Below are positions 48,879-59,111 of a stretch of DNA of 64,000 nt, one piece after another (within the stretch, counting starts at the first letter, position 1; every line of letters begins with the position of its first letter). The notes below the pieces were generated by a model that saw nothing but the letters and a program-made list of their open reading frames with translations, did not search any database and was not told the origin of the DNA. This DNA is from Cantharellus purpuraceus (taxonomy: Eukaryota; Basidiomycota; Agaricomycetes; Cantharellales; Hydnaceae), in NCBI GenBank assembly GCA_025174535.1, contig JALBUN010000003.1:186001-250000 (forward strand), read 5' to 3'. Made by a program: the position numbers and the translations under genes.

Positions 48879-49163
48879 AACATGTATGGTATATCGGAGC
48901 CATTGATGAATATGGGGTCCCCGATGTAGTATATTTGGCACCTTGAGGATGTGCCTTCACACCAAAGGTGGAATCAAGCTGGTGGGGGTGGGGATGGGAG
49001 GTTGTAATCCTCTATGGCATGTGCAGTATCCCTTGAATCAATGGTCCAGTTGGATGATGGGTGTCAAGAATTTATTCAAGTAATATTACAATCTATTGGA
49101 GCAAGAAGGGGGAGTTTTATGATAAGGAAAAGTTGTGAAAAGTTTGGGAATTTTTTTGATTAA
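48879..49163. other. Unassigned element-like sequence
   Basis: No coding sequence I can support. The stretch GCAAGAAGGGGGAGTTTTAT resembles a polypurine tract next to an LTR start, so this may be the 3' end of another retroelement. Confidence 0.3.
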
Positions 49164-49729
49164 GACGCTTATTCAGAAATACAACAAATACGTATGTACA
49201 ACCTATTTTCCTCAAATTTTATACAATACACTTCAATTCAAACTTATTTTCATATTTCAACATGATTCTCAAATTTTACACAATATACTAGATTAAAACA
49301 TATTTTGATATTTTGGCATAATTCTCAAAAATAATTCTTTTTTTCCTGATTTAGTGGTGGCAACTCTCTTGAGGGAACATCCAAATATCATTGATTCTTT
49401 CTTATACAATACTTGTAACATAATTTGAACTATCTTTAATCCCCACCTGGTATTTGTATATCTAAATACCCTATATAATACCAATTATATTCATATATAC
49501 ATTCCTATTATGTACATGTAAATGATTATGTTCATCTCAACCAAATGTCTTATCTTTAAAAGTTTATTAAAATATAGAATATATGTTTATATTTATGAAA
49601 ATTTCACACATCCGAAATCTTTTAAGATATCCAAATTGTAACTCCCTGGCTTTATGTATCATTGAAATTCTGATGTATATCTCATATACATCAGAATATT
49701 GTATACTGACATGATTCCGAACAAGCGTC
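49164..49729. mobile_element. 566-bp TIR element, single copy A, TSD TAA
   Basis: Begins GACGCTTATTCAGAA and ends TTCCGAACAAGCGTC, so the two ends are imperfect inverted repeats of about 15 bases. TAA stands on both sides (49,161-49,163 and 49,730-49,732). It is AT-rich, has no coding capacity and is nearly identical to the terminal repeats of the 7.46-kb element at 55,071, in inverted orientation relative to them. Confidence 0.88.
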
Positions 49730-49815
49730 TAAGGGATGAGGAGGAGGTGATTTTTGATTTTATTTTGTGAGCCATCCTTTCATTCTACGGGGGTGGCTAC
49801 TACTCAAAAAGGGAG

Positions 49816-50300
49816 GTATTATGATGATTTTCATTCGTCATAAACCTCAAGTCAAACGGGTAAAAACTCCTTTCTCTATAAAAAGTTTTTCCCCATGACA
49901 TCACATATTATCAGTATCCACATCATTTCTTTTATCATATGATTGTCAAATTGTATATTAACTACAACTGTGTACGAGTATCAATAAGGAGATTCACTAT
50001 TCTTAATCCCTTCCAAGCTGCAAACAAACAGCTTGTGTCAACTTTCTGTCATTCCTGAAATAACTCCTAAACGACCTATTTGATTGGAAATCTTTTGCAT
50101 ATCCTATTAGGATATTGCATCAACTATTTCTATCTCAAATCACGAACAATTTGGATTATTACATCCATTTCTATTAAGCAAACACTTTTTTCGAAGTGTT
50201 GCTATTTCCATTTCTGCTCAAATATTTTGCAGAAGTCCCAGTTCTTAACCAAATATTCTGATATTTGGTAAAATTACTCTAATAAACAACACCTTTCCAT
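49816..50300 (+). repeat. Possible retrotransposon LTR
   Basis: AAAAAGGGAGGTATT looks like a polypurine tract followed by an LTR-like sequence with TATAAAAAG at about 49,880 and AATAAGGAG at about 49,984. The ends could not be fixed. Confidence 0.3.
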
Positions 50301-50644
50301 CAACCCCGCATATATCTGCATCCTTGCAGTAATTGCTCCCCTATTCAAAATCTACTTCGCCACCATCCCTCACCTTTATCTTACACTCACCCACAACACC
50401 CCTCCATATCTTTTCTTAACAATGGGGAGGAGGGAATTGGGTGTAGGAGGATAGTGTCAGGCTGGTAGGGCATGGTGAGAATATGGATAGTGAACGACAG
50501 TGGGTTTACTGAGGAAGAGAGGAAGTGGTTGACTTGATTTATATGGTTGGTGAGGCGTCGATATGGATAGGGTTGGTGAGTGCTAAGCTTAACTGTGCCT
50601 ATTCTGTGACTTTGAACCATGTCCATTACCATGTGCTGGGGTCC

Positions 50645-52027
50645 TCCCTACTGTCCAATCAAAGAGGACTTGTTTGGGAGGTTCTGTAAAGTTTGCAAGG
50701 GGTCAGAAAGGAAGAGTTGCATAGGTGGCAGCTGAAATATGCCTTGGAGCTTCAGGATATACTTTCTAGCTCTGCTGGCATCCTTGGCTGGTATCCAAAG
50801 GTCATCAGCAGCTCCATAGCCCTTCCAATGCACCAAGTACTCCAGTTTTCCTCAGAAAACCCTGCTATCAAGGATTTTCTCAATTTCATATTCCTGGACT
50901 CCATCTTGAATGATAGGAGGTGGTGGGGGAAATGAATGGCGTTCAGGGATAGGATCCTCTTCATAGGGGCACAGGAGAATGACAGAGAATACTGGATGAG
51001 TGTGACCAAAGAGTGGAGGAAGTTGCAGACCATAGGCATTCCAAGAGGCCACCTTGTTAATCATGTAAGGCCCTAGCCACTTGTGATCTAGCTTCTTGGT
51101 TGGATGGGTTGTTGCAATATTTTGTGCATTGAGCCAGACCTTGTCACCAACCTTATACACTGGTGCTGCTTGACAATGGATATCATAGAATCATGCCATA
51201 TCATCTGCTGCCTTTTCCAGGGCTGAATGAGCCTCACTTGTGGCCATCTCCATGTGTTCAGTGAATTCCTCCAGTGCTTCAAGCTGTGTCTCTCGGGCTG
51301 GCTCTAACCCTAGCCTTGGGTGTTGACCTGTGTCGAGCATAAAGGGGGTTGATTGTGTGGAAGAGTGGATGTGGTTGTTGTATGTAAATTCAGCAAAAGC
51401 AACCCACTTGACCCAGTCATCTTGGTGCTGATTGACAAAGAGCCTCAGATACTGTTCAATCTCTTGGTTGACCCGTTCCATCTGACCATCGGATTGTGGG
51501 TGATATGCTGTGGATGCTGCAACCTTGATTCCCAAGAGCTTATTGAGCTCGCACATAAATTGGGAGATGAATTGGGTGCCACGGTCACTGATGACTTCTT
51601 CAGGGAGGCCATGGTGTTTCCACACATAGTCATGGAAGAGTTGTGCAATCCCTATGGAATTAATGTCAGAGGTGGTAGGGATCACATGTACTCATTTGGA
51701 GAGTTGGTCCACAACAACAAGAAGTGCATTGTAGCCATGGCCAGTAGGTAACTCCACAATTAAGTCAACAGATATCACTTGCCATCTTTGGTCTGGGGCA
51801 CGATTAGGTAGGAGTTTACCCATTGGAGCAGCTGAGAAGGTTTTGGTCTGATTGCAAAGATCACAGCCCTTTATGTACTTTGCAATATATCGTCCACCAG
51901 TAGCTGTGTGATACAAGCTCTGTTGTCCTCCAGTGACCAGGGTGACCTGTGATGCGAGTATCATGGTGTGCCCTTACAATATCATGGTGCAGTTTTGAGT
52001 CAAGGGGAACATACACCTTGCCATGAT
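50645..52027 (-). pseudogene. Chromovirus integrase and chromodomain (3' part of pol)
   Basis: The continuation of the minus-strand Ty3/gypsy pol. In order: the zinc-binding end with CDLCNQTK, the integrase core with VISVDLIVELP (first Asp), EVISDRGTQFISQF (second Asp) and a catalytic Glu in QMERVNQEIE, the GKDKVWL-like KVGDKVWLNAQNI domain, and a C-terminal chromodomain (EYEIEKILDSRVF, then KLEYLVHWKGYG and LWIPAKDA). A TGA replaces an expected CGA Arg codon at three points: before VHVIPTT (51,686), before FYDIH (51,191) and inside the chromodomain after DSRVF (50,850). The chromodomain places it among chromoviruses, whose integrases use it to read histone marks. The reading is interrupted at its N-terminal side by the solo LTR at 52,028. 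Confidence 0.92.
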
Positions 52028-53467
52028 TGTTTTGGAACCCGCAAAATTATGGTGTTAGGGCAAACTCTAAATCACCACAATTCCGTGAATGAACAGCTGA
52101 GAAGAATATCAAACCCTGCTGCAGCACAACTCCAGAAACAATTTAACGTTTGTACTTTGGTTACAATCCTTTGTATTGGTCAATGCAGACTATACGCAGA
52201 AAGGTAATACGTTTCTTAGCAGCAAGAAATGAATAAGACTTCCAGAGTCTAGAGTTCATGGACGCTTAGGGGTCCAGATATCCCAAAAAGAGGGGAATGC
52301 ACTTAGAGGCTAAAGGAAGTAGGTGGATGAATCCAACCGTCCAACCAGTGGCACTCAGAAGCGGGTAACAGCGATGTGTGAAGTAGTCTAGCAACTGCTT
52401 CACATGAGTTCAAGCTTCTAATGCTCTGCAAAGGCAGTACACACTAGTAACTTAAACAAGAGCACTAATGGCAGGACTATTGACAGACAATCTCACCCTG
52501 TAGATTTGTAGTCACGTGAGGCAGATACTACACTCACACCCAAAGCAGGAATATCACTACTTTGAGTGCAATCAAGTACAGTTACACAACTGTAAAAGAT
52601 CCTTGAACTGGTAATCAACAGTTACTGAGATAGAGGATGACACTGTATGTCACTCTAGTCACACTGGTGTGCAGAAGATGGGTAGAATATGATGATATGT
52701 TATTCTTTTAGAGGCAGAATGGCCTCCTTATATATTGTATTTACAGGGGCTGACTAATGCTTCTGGAATATTCTACCTATTAATAGATGGAAGCTACTGG
52801 AAGGTTGTGGAAGGTTGTGGAAGGTGGAAGAAAGGGGTAGAATATTCCAAGCCAATCACAGGATCTGATCACTGGACTAACACTGATCAGGAGCTGAATA
52901 ATGGTTCTGGAAAGTTCTATCTAATAATAGAGGGAAACAGCTAGAATGTTATGGAAAGGGGTAGAATATTCCAAGGCAATCACCTGATTTGATCACCCAT
53001 TAGCTGATCTGATCCCTGAACTAGGCACTGATCAGGCAAAAAGAAGGGTGTCCACCCTGTTTTCTGCACTGGTTTGGACAGCCATGGATAGCCACATCTC
53101 AGGTGATGATCTCCATGGAAAATAGTGCCCTGAGAGGCTGTGGTTGTCAAGTTAGAGAATATTTATTGATCAGAGACATCTGAGCTTGAATTCAGGCCAA
53201 ATGCCTGGTCCAAAGGGGGAGAGCCGGGTGTGAAGGTTTGTGGGTGCCTATGGGTCCACAACTGTAGCACAGCAGAAATAAATCATTCTGAGCTGAGTTC
53301 TGCATGGAATATTCCCAGAAAAATATGGAAAAATAGAGAATATTTGAATAAGTCCATTCCAGGTACAAGCATCAAATATATGCTGATATTTAGGAATGGA
53401 AAAGCAAAGTATAGCACATTGGTGCTGCATAAATGGAATTTGATAGGGAAAAGGTGGTTCCCATACA
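52028..53467 (-). mobile_element. Solo LTR of the 1.44-kb family, copy 5, TSD ATGAT, inside pol
   Basis: Exactly 1,440 bases, TGTTTTGGAACC to TCCCATACA on the plus strand, flanked by ATGAT (52,023-52,027 and 53,468-53,472). It is a near-identical reverse copy of copy 4. Removing it with one ATGAT joins the two parts of the chromovirus pol at the linker between RNase H and integrase (the reading passes from GLVLYH into HGKVYVPLDS). Confidence 0.94.
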
Positions 53468-55070
53468 ATGATAGAGAACAAGTCCATTCTCCTTGGTCCA
53501 TTCCTGTCCTCATAGGTTTCCAGAAGAACTGAGTTCCTTGAGAGCTTTCACAACCTTTTTGTCTCTGTTGTTGCAGTTCCACACATGATCCAGAAATATG
53601 TCCCCTTCTCCTGTGACCATTTGAGCTCCTGGTCCTGAATAGGTGGATGTTGCATTAATGTGAAACAGCTCAGGGCCAAGGAGAATCTGATTTTGATTAT
53701 CTTCCTCCCCCCGTTTATGATCTACATGTCATGAGAGGGCATCAGGTTTAGCTGAATGGCGTCCAGGATGATGGATCAGTTCAAAATCAAAGTGAGAGAG
53801 GTAGAGTGACCAGCGAGCTTGTTGGCGATTAAGGTTCTGAACTGTATGGAAATATGTGAGGTTTTGATGGTCATTGAGGATCTCAATCTTGTGTTTGGTT
53901 CCTTCCAGGATGCGGCACCATTCCTCTAATCCACATATGACAGAGAGCAATTCCTTATCATGGATGGCATAGTTGCGCTCTGCATCTGAAAGACTCTTGG
54001 ATACGAATCCTATGGGTCTCCATTTCCCATCATCACAGAGCTGAGATAGAACGGCACCTGTTGCATATGCTGAAGCATCTGTCTCAAGTTGGAATCGCTT
54101 GGTTTGATCAGGGAGGACAAGGATTGGAGTTGATGTGACAAGTTGCTTGAGTTCCTCAAAGGCTTCTTGTTCTGGGCCATTGGACATCCAGGACCATTGT
54201 GAATTTGCCTTTGTTAATAGGTTCAGGGGTTTTGCAATGTGTGAGAAGTCCTCAATGAAACAACAGTAGAAGTTGATGAAGCCCAGGAAGGATTTGACTT
54301 CAGTGACATTGCAGGGTGTAGGCCAGTCTTGAACTCCAGCTACCTTGACTGGATCCATAGCAACCTGCCCCTGTGAGAGAATAAGTCCAAGATAATCTAC
54401 CTTCTGTTGCATGAAGAGGCATTTCTCTGGTTTGAGGTATAAGTGGTTGACCTGAAGGATTTCAAGTATGGATTGCACAATCCTGTGGTGTTGTTCTAGG
54501 GATTCAGTGAAGATGAGAATGTCATCCATGAAAACCACCATGATGCCATCATCAATGAGCTCCTTGAAAATGTCATTTATCATAGTCTGGAAAGTTGCTG
54601 GGCTGTTTGTGAGACCAAAGAACATGACTAGGGGTTCATATAGGCCACAGTTGGTCTGAAAGGCTGCCTTCCACTCATCACCCTCTTTAATGCACACATT
54701 GTTATATCCCCATCAGATGTCAAGCTTGGTGAAGTACCTGGCATTGGCGGCAGCAATTTTGTTCATGATATTGGGTACCAGAGGTAGAGGATAGGCATTC
54801 TTAATTGTGATGTCATTCAGTTTGCAGTAGTCCTGCACAAACCAAAGGTTGCCATCCTTCTTCTTCACAAAGAAAACAGGGGATGCCATTGGTGACTTGG
54901 AAGGGTGTACACGGTGATTCCACAGGTTCTCTTCAAGGAAGGCATCTAACTCCTTCTGCTCATTTGGGGACATTGGATAGATCTTTGTGCTGAAAGGTTG
55001 GGCTCCTGGAGTGAGTTCAATGGCATGGTCCCATGGTTTCCGAGGTGGAAGCTGATCAAATGACTCCTTT
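53468..55070 (-). pseudogene. Chromovirus reverse transcriptase and RNase H (middle part of pol)
   Basis: Reading from the right: a segment with PRKPWDHAIELTPGAQPF, SPFASP-like SKSPMASPVFFVKKKDG, FVQDYCKLNDITIKNAYPLP, then after a TGA in place of CGA at about 54,711 (after FTKLDI) GDEWKAAFQTNCGLYEPLVM, the catalytic VFMDDILIFTE (the Y/F-x-D-D box at about 54,530), KCLFMQQKVDYLGLILSQ, the thumb, and RNase H with FQLETDASAYATGAVLSQ, NYAIHDKELLSVI and HHPGRHSAKPDALS. Another TGA replaces CGA right after DALS (53,729). It is otherwise collinear with Ty3/gypsy pol. It is cut on its 5' side by the 7.46-kb element and on its 3' side by LTR copy 5. Confidence 0.95.
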
Positions 55071-55635
55071 GACGCTTGTTTGGAATCATGTCAGTATACA
55101 ATATTCTGATGTATAGGAGATATACATCAGGATTTCAATGATACATAAAGCCAGGGAGTTACAATTTGGATATCTTAAAAGATTTCGGATGTGTGAAATT
55201 TTCATAAATATAAACATATATTCTATATTTTAATAAACTTTTAAAGATAAGACATTTGGTTGAGATGAACATAATCATTTACATGTACATAATAGGAATG
55301 TATATATGAATATAATTGGTATTATATAGGGTATTTAGATATACAAATACCAGGTGGGGATTAAAGATAGTTCAAATTATGTTACAAGTATTGTATAAGA
55401 AAGAATCAATGATATTTGGATGTTCCTTCAAGAGAGTTGCCACCACTAAATCAGGAAAAAAGAATTATTTTTGAGAATTATGCCAAAATATCAAAATATG
55501 TTTTAATCTAGTATATTGTGTAAAATTTGAGAATCATGTTGAAATATGAAAATAAGTTTGAATTGAAGTGTATTGTATAAAATTTGAGGAAAATAGGTTG
55601 TACATACGTATTTGTTGTATTTCTGAATAAGCGTC
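55071..55635. repeat. Left terminal repeat (B) of the 7.46-kb element
   Basis: 565 bases, GACGCTTGTTTGGAATC to TTTCTGAATAAGCGTC. It is in the same orientation as the right repeat C and differs from it at about five positions by my reading. A perfect stem, CTGATGTATA / TATACATCAG with loop GGAGA, lies at 55,106-55,130. Confidence 0.93.
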
Positions 55636-56175
55636 TTAGGAAAGTCTTGGAAACAAACACCTTTAATGCAGTGAAGCTATTTTTAAAACAAAGTAACTTA
55701 GTTAGGGCATAGTGGTAGATAATCTTGTTCTAACATAAGACTGTATGACTATCCCTCGTACTTTAGGGTGCAATACCATCAGATTTTCCATCCAAAGTGG
55801 TGGAAAATAATGATCCTGCTCCATACTAGTATATAACTCTGTTAATTTCTGTTCCAGAAGTGTGCCATCAGTACATCTGTATAAAGTCAGTGATTGGAAC
55901 CTTGATATTTATAAAGGAACTTACCTCAGAAACAAATCATGGAGGGATCCTATCCGAGATATATACCAATCATTAACTCTTCTATCAAACTCTATCTTGC
56001 ATTGAAGCATAAAAGAGAGCATCTTCATAATGCTTATAACATAAAAACATAATAATCATTTTATTAAGAAAGCAAGATGTATATATCTACTGCCTATACA
56101 AAATATCAAATGTTCAGAAAAAAATGATTTTCATATTTTTTCATTTCTGTTTTATAAGCAGAGAGGGATTTGAAA

Positions 56176-57225
56176 ATGCCACAAATCTTTGAAGATATAA
56201 AAGCAATCAAAGGCTGGATAAGTGACAATGATGCACTGATAAAAGCTATGGCAAGTCAAATGGAAGTAAAAGATGAATTAATATCTGATCTTATAAATGT
56301 CAAGTCTTGGATGAGTGAAAAGGATAGGCAGATCACTATACTTGAACAACAGGTTAATTCCCAGAGTCAGGAAATTCAGGTGCTTAAGAAACAGGTTGAG
56401 GAAAAAAATACAATTAGAACTACTTTGACAGACAGGAAAGAGAATTTAGATGAATGGATGAGTGAAATGAATGATATTGTATCAGGATTTGGAACAGATA
56501 TTCATAAACTTCAGAGACAGGTTAATAGGTGTGTTGCCACAATATCAGACCATGGAACAGATATTCATCAACAGGTCAATACACATAATGCAGAGAATCT
56601 TATATTGGACCATAGAACAGACATTAATAAACTTCAGAAACAGGTTAATAGATGTATTGCAACAATATCAGACATTGTGGAATGGAAATCTGAAGTGCAT
56701 GAGTGGATTGTAGAAACAGATGATACTGTAGTGGAACTTGGAACAGACATTAATAAACTTCAGAAACAGGGTGATAAATATAAAGCAATAATATCTGAGA
56801 TTGTTGACTGGAAATTTGATATGAATCACTGGGCTGGAAAACAAGAACAGGAGGTAACAAGGTTACAGGAAAATGGTACCAGAAAGGTGACATTTAAGAT
56901 AGTGAAAAGAGGTGTAGACTATATACTTATAGACTCAGATCAGTCTTGTAGACTAAATAGAATGGAATTATTCATAAATGGTGAGCCTAGAAAACTATCT
57001 ACAATATATACTAGGAAGAATGAAATGTCATCATATGGCGTAGATGGTAATAGGATTAATTTTCAAACATGGAAGCAAGGAATGACTCAAGGTTCAAGGC
57101 ATCAAGAAAAAGGTCTAATGAACGATCTCAAACTCCTAGTTCAAGGCATCAAGAAAAAAGGTCTAAGGAACGATCTGATTCAGACTCTGATCAATCTCAA
57201 ATTCCTAGTTCAAGAAAAGATGTAG
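56176..57225 (+). CDS. Coiled-coil repeat protein of the 7.46-kb element
   Basis: I start at the ATG at 56,176 (MPQIFEDIKAIKGW), giving about 349 residues. Almost the whole chain is heptad-like with I/L/V spacing and few prolines. A ~40-residue unit recurs about three times with the core GTDI(H/N)KLQ(R/K)Q and NRC(V/I)ATISD, starting near residues 100, 155 and 195. A conserved-looking C-terminal part (RKVTFKIVKRGVDYILIDSD) precedes an Arg/Ser-rich tail. The tail is encoded by a ~45-base tandem repeat, and a one-base difference in its A-run moves the frame: the neighbouring frame from about 57,070 (SSRHQEKRSKERSDSDSDQS) looks more natural, so the true C-terminus may lie there, near 57,287. I know no homologous family. 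It could be a DNA- or multimer-binding accessory factor. Confidence 0.6.
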   Translation: MPQIFEDIKAIKGWISDNDALIKAMASQMEVKDELISDLINVKSWMSEKDRQITILEQQVNSQSQEIQVLKKQVEEKNTIRTTLTDRKENLDEWMSEMNDIVSGFGTDIHKLQRQVNRCVATISDHGTDIHQQVNTHNAENLILDHRTDINKLQKQVNRCIATISDIVEWKSEVHEWIVETDDTVVELGTDINKLQKQGDKYKAIISEIVDWKFDMNHWAGKQEQEVTRLQENGTRKVTFKIVKRGVDYILIDSDQSCRLNRMELFINGEPRKLSTIYTRKNEMSSYGVDGNRINFQTWKQGMTQGSRHQEKGLMNDLKLLVQGIKKKGLRNDLIQTLINLKFLVQEKM

Positions 57226-57279
57226 AGGGAGAACCCAGTAATGTAAGCCTCCGAAGACATAGGATACAAGGCATTCCAT

Positions 57280-57550
57280 GCTTCTGACAAGGTCACCTTG
57301 GAGTGAATGGCTGTCCATGAGCACTCGGATCACATCATTAGACTGCTCAAGGACAACGATTCAATTATCTGGTACACCATGCCGCTGCAAAGTCTCACCT
57401 ACTGTCTGCTCAGTAAGTGCATCATTATCAACCCTCACAGCCAAAAGGCTGTCCTTTGATAATGTGATCAAACTGCTCCTGACAAGGTGACCTTCCATCC
57501 GATGTCATTATCATGATATGATAATATCCAATCGGCTGGTACACCTATTT
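57280..57550. repeat. Duplicated segment between element genes
   Basis: CTGACAAGGTCACCTT (57,283) and CTGACAAGGTGACCTT (57,479) differ by one base; the core AAGGT-S-ACCTT is palindromic apart from the centre. CTGGTACACC also occurs twice (57,370 and 57,537). It may be a small insertion within the element. No coding sequence is supported here or up to 57,828. Confidence 0.4.
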
Positions 57551-57828
57551 AGCTATGCAGCAAAGAATTTGGAATGAAAGACTGGCAAGATAGGAAACAA
57601 GGAACTGGTAGAAGAATGATAGATGAAAGGACAGGAAATTCTGTATGGGACTTTGTTGTAGTATTCAGAACGAGTGCATGCATCTGGCTATTGACAACTT
57701 TAGAAAATATATATAATTCAATTTATAAATATTAGATAAAAATATGGATGTTTACTACAACATTCTGTTCTTCAGAACTATCTAGTAAAAAATGAAATAA
57801 ATTTTATATATCCTTCTTTATTGACATC

Positions 57829-58599
57829 ATGGGTAAAGATAAGAAGTGCAATGATTGGAGTTCTCGTGATCTTTGGGATTATGGTATAATGGTTGACACA
57901 CAATGGACTAAACAGTTTTTTGAGACAGATTTTAGAGATATTACTTTAGATATTGATGATGAGATCCTCAGTTTTGATTACAAAAAAGATGATGTGAAAT
58001 GTTTAAAGGAGTCTTCAAGAAAATTTTTTACATACTTAGATAGATCTACTAGAGTCAGGGAAGGATCTACGTTGGTTAATGATTTTACCAGAGAAGTGCT
58101 CTTTCTCATGAAATATGACAAGGATGAAAGATTAATCATCACTCATAATAAAATCCCTATGAATGTGAGGGGAAATATAACAAGAAATGTTATAGAGATG
58201 TGTGTTATAAAAAATGATAATGAGATACTGTTTTTTACACATGAGAACACAAATCAGATAAATCCAGAACCGCAGATTATAGCAAGAGCTATAGCAGTTT
58301 TTCAATTGAATAACAAGATTAGGAAGAATAAGGGAAAAAGTGCTTTAGAGGAAATGACAATACCTTGCATTCAAACATCGAGAAAAGTCCCCCAGTTTTA
58401 CCTAGTAACTGTTACAAGAGAGCTTGATCATGCTATCACAGAAGGGTTGTTTTCAGAAGTGAAAACAAATGTAAGGTGTTGTTTTCCTGTAACAGTAACA
58501 GGTATGAAACATATTAATAGTAGAAAGAATGTTCTACAGTGTTTTGAAGCATTTAAGAAGTTTGTAGATATACTTGATAGGAAATTAGATGAGAAATAA
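57829..58599 (+). CDS. PD-(D/E)XK-like hypothetical protein of the 7.46-kb element
   Basis: 256 residues from an ATG at 57,829 (MGKDKKCNDWSSR). The second half has the layout of a hypothetical family found in many basidiomycete genomes: a beta strand with VIEMCVIKNDNEILFFTHEN, then PEPQIIARAIAVFQLNNKIR, then EEMTIPCIQTSRKVPQFYLV and TVTRELDHAITEGLF, and a C-terminal helix with GMKHINSRKNVLQCFEAFKK. From memory this family is fold-related to PD-(D/E)XK nucleases, where the last strand usually carries E-x-K; here that position reads HEN, so nuclease activity is doubtful. Structure prediction would settle this. Confidence 0.55.
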   Translation: MGKDKKCNDWSSRDLWDYGIMVDTQWTKQFFETDFRDITLDIDDEILSFDYKKDDVKCLKESSRKFFTYLDRSTRVREGSTLVNDFTREVLFLMKYDKDERLIITHNKIPMNVRGNITRNVIEMCVIKNDNEILFFTHENTNQINPEPQIIARAIAVFQLNNKIRKNKGKSALEEMTIPCIQTSRKVPQFYLVTVTRELDHAITEGLFSEVKTNVRCCFPVTVTGMKHINSRKNVLQCFEAFKKFVDILDRKLDEK

Positions 58600-58637
58600 T
58601 GAGTTTTTAAAATTAATATATAATAACCAGAGACACC

Positions 58638-58817
58638 ATGTTGAATATACCCGAGATTGGTGATAAGGTATCATTTATCAATGCAAGAACACAAATGACA
58701 GTGACAGGTATTGTTACATTAGTAACTGGCACTTTGTCAGATGACACTTTGCTAATAACTGTTACTTATGATGACAATGAGATTCAGCTACCACTACATG
58801 CACTACAACAAGTATAA
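58638..58817 (+). CDS. Small 59-residue beta-rich protein
   Basis: ATG at 58,638 (MLNIPEIGDKVSFIN), stop at 58,817. The pattern GDKVSFIN...VTGIVTLV...LLITVTYDDNEIQLPL resembles a small SH3/Tudor-like barrel. It follows the preceding gene by 38 bases on the same strand. No homologue is known to me. Confidence 0.45.
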   Translation: MLNIPEIGDKVSFINARTQMTVTGIVTLVTGTLSDDTLLITVTYDDNEIQLPLHALQQV

Positions 58818-58868
58818 GATAAATCAGATAAGTGAATATGCAATATTTTTATTCACTCAAATGAAGGC

Positions 58869-59093
58869 ATGTGTGGTGATAGTGAAAAAATTCAAATTAC
58901 TTGGAAGTGCAATCATATAACTACTACATCTGTAGTTACAGATTGTAAGGATATTAAATGTCCTAAGAGCTCTGAACATTCAAAAAATACTCATCATGAT
59001 ACTAATGGTACTTATTGTTGTGTGAACAAAAGTTCAAATCTTGAAATTATCCAAGTGAAAATAGATGAAAAATGTTGTGAGTGTAGAAACTAG
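58869..59093 (+). CDS. Cys/His-rich small protein, possible zinc binder
   Basis: 74 residues from 58,869 (MCGDSEKIQITWKCNH). It has about nine Cys and several His, in the order W-K-C-N-H, C-K-D-I-K-C, S-S-E-H-S, T-Y-C-C and E-K-C-C-E-C. The C-x-H ... C-x(3)-C-x-x-S-x-x-H order is like a small zinc-binding fold I have seen in fungal hypothetical proteins. It is too short for a firm family call. Confidence 0.45.
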   Translation: MCGDSEKIQITWKCNHITTTSVVTDCKDIKCPKSSEHSKNTHHDTNGTYCCVNKSSNLEIIQVKIDEKCCECRN

Positions 59094-59111
59094 GACTTTT
59101 AAATCAACTCC

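Noticed and set aside
49293..49484. 63-codon frame (MVLYRVFRYTN), also near 62.2 kb
   Set aside because: It lies wholly within the 566-bp element; it is AT-rich, low complexity and without a start or promoter context that would support a gene.
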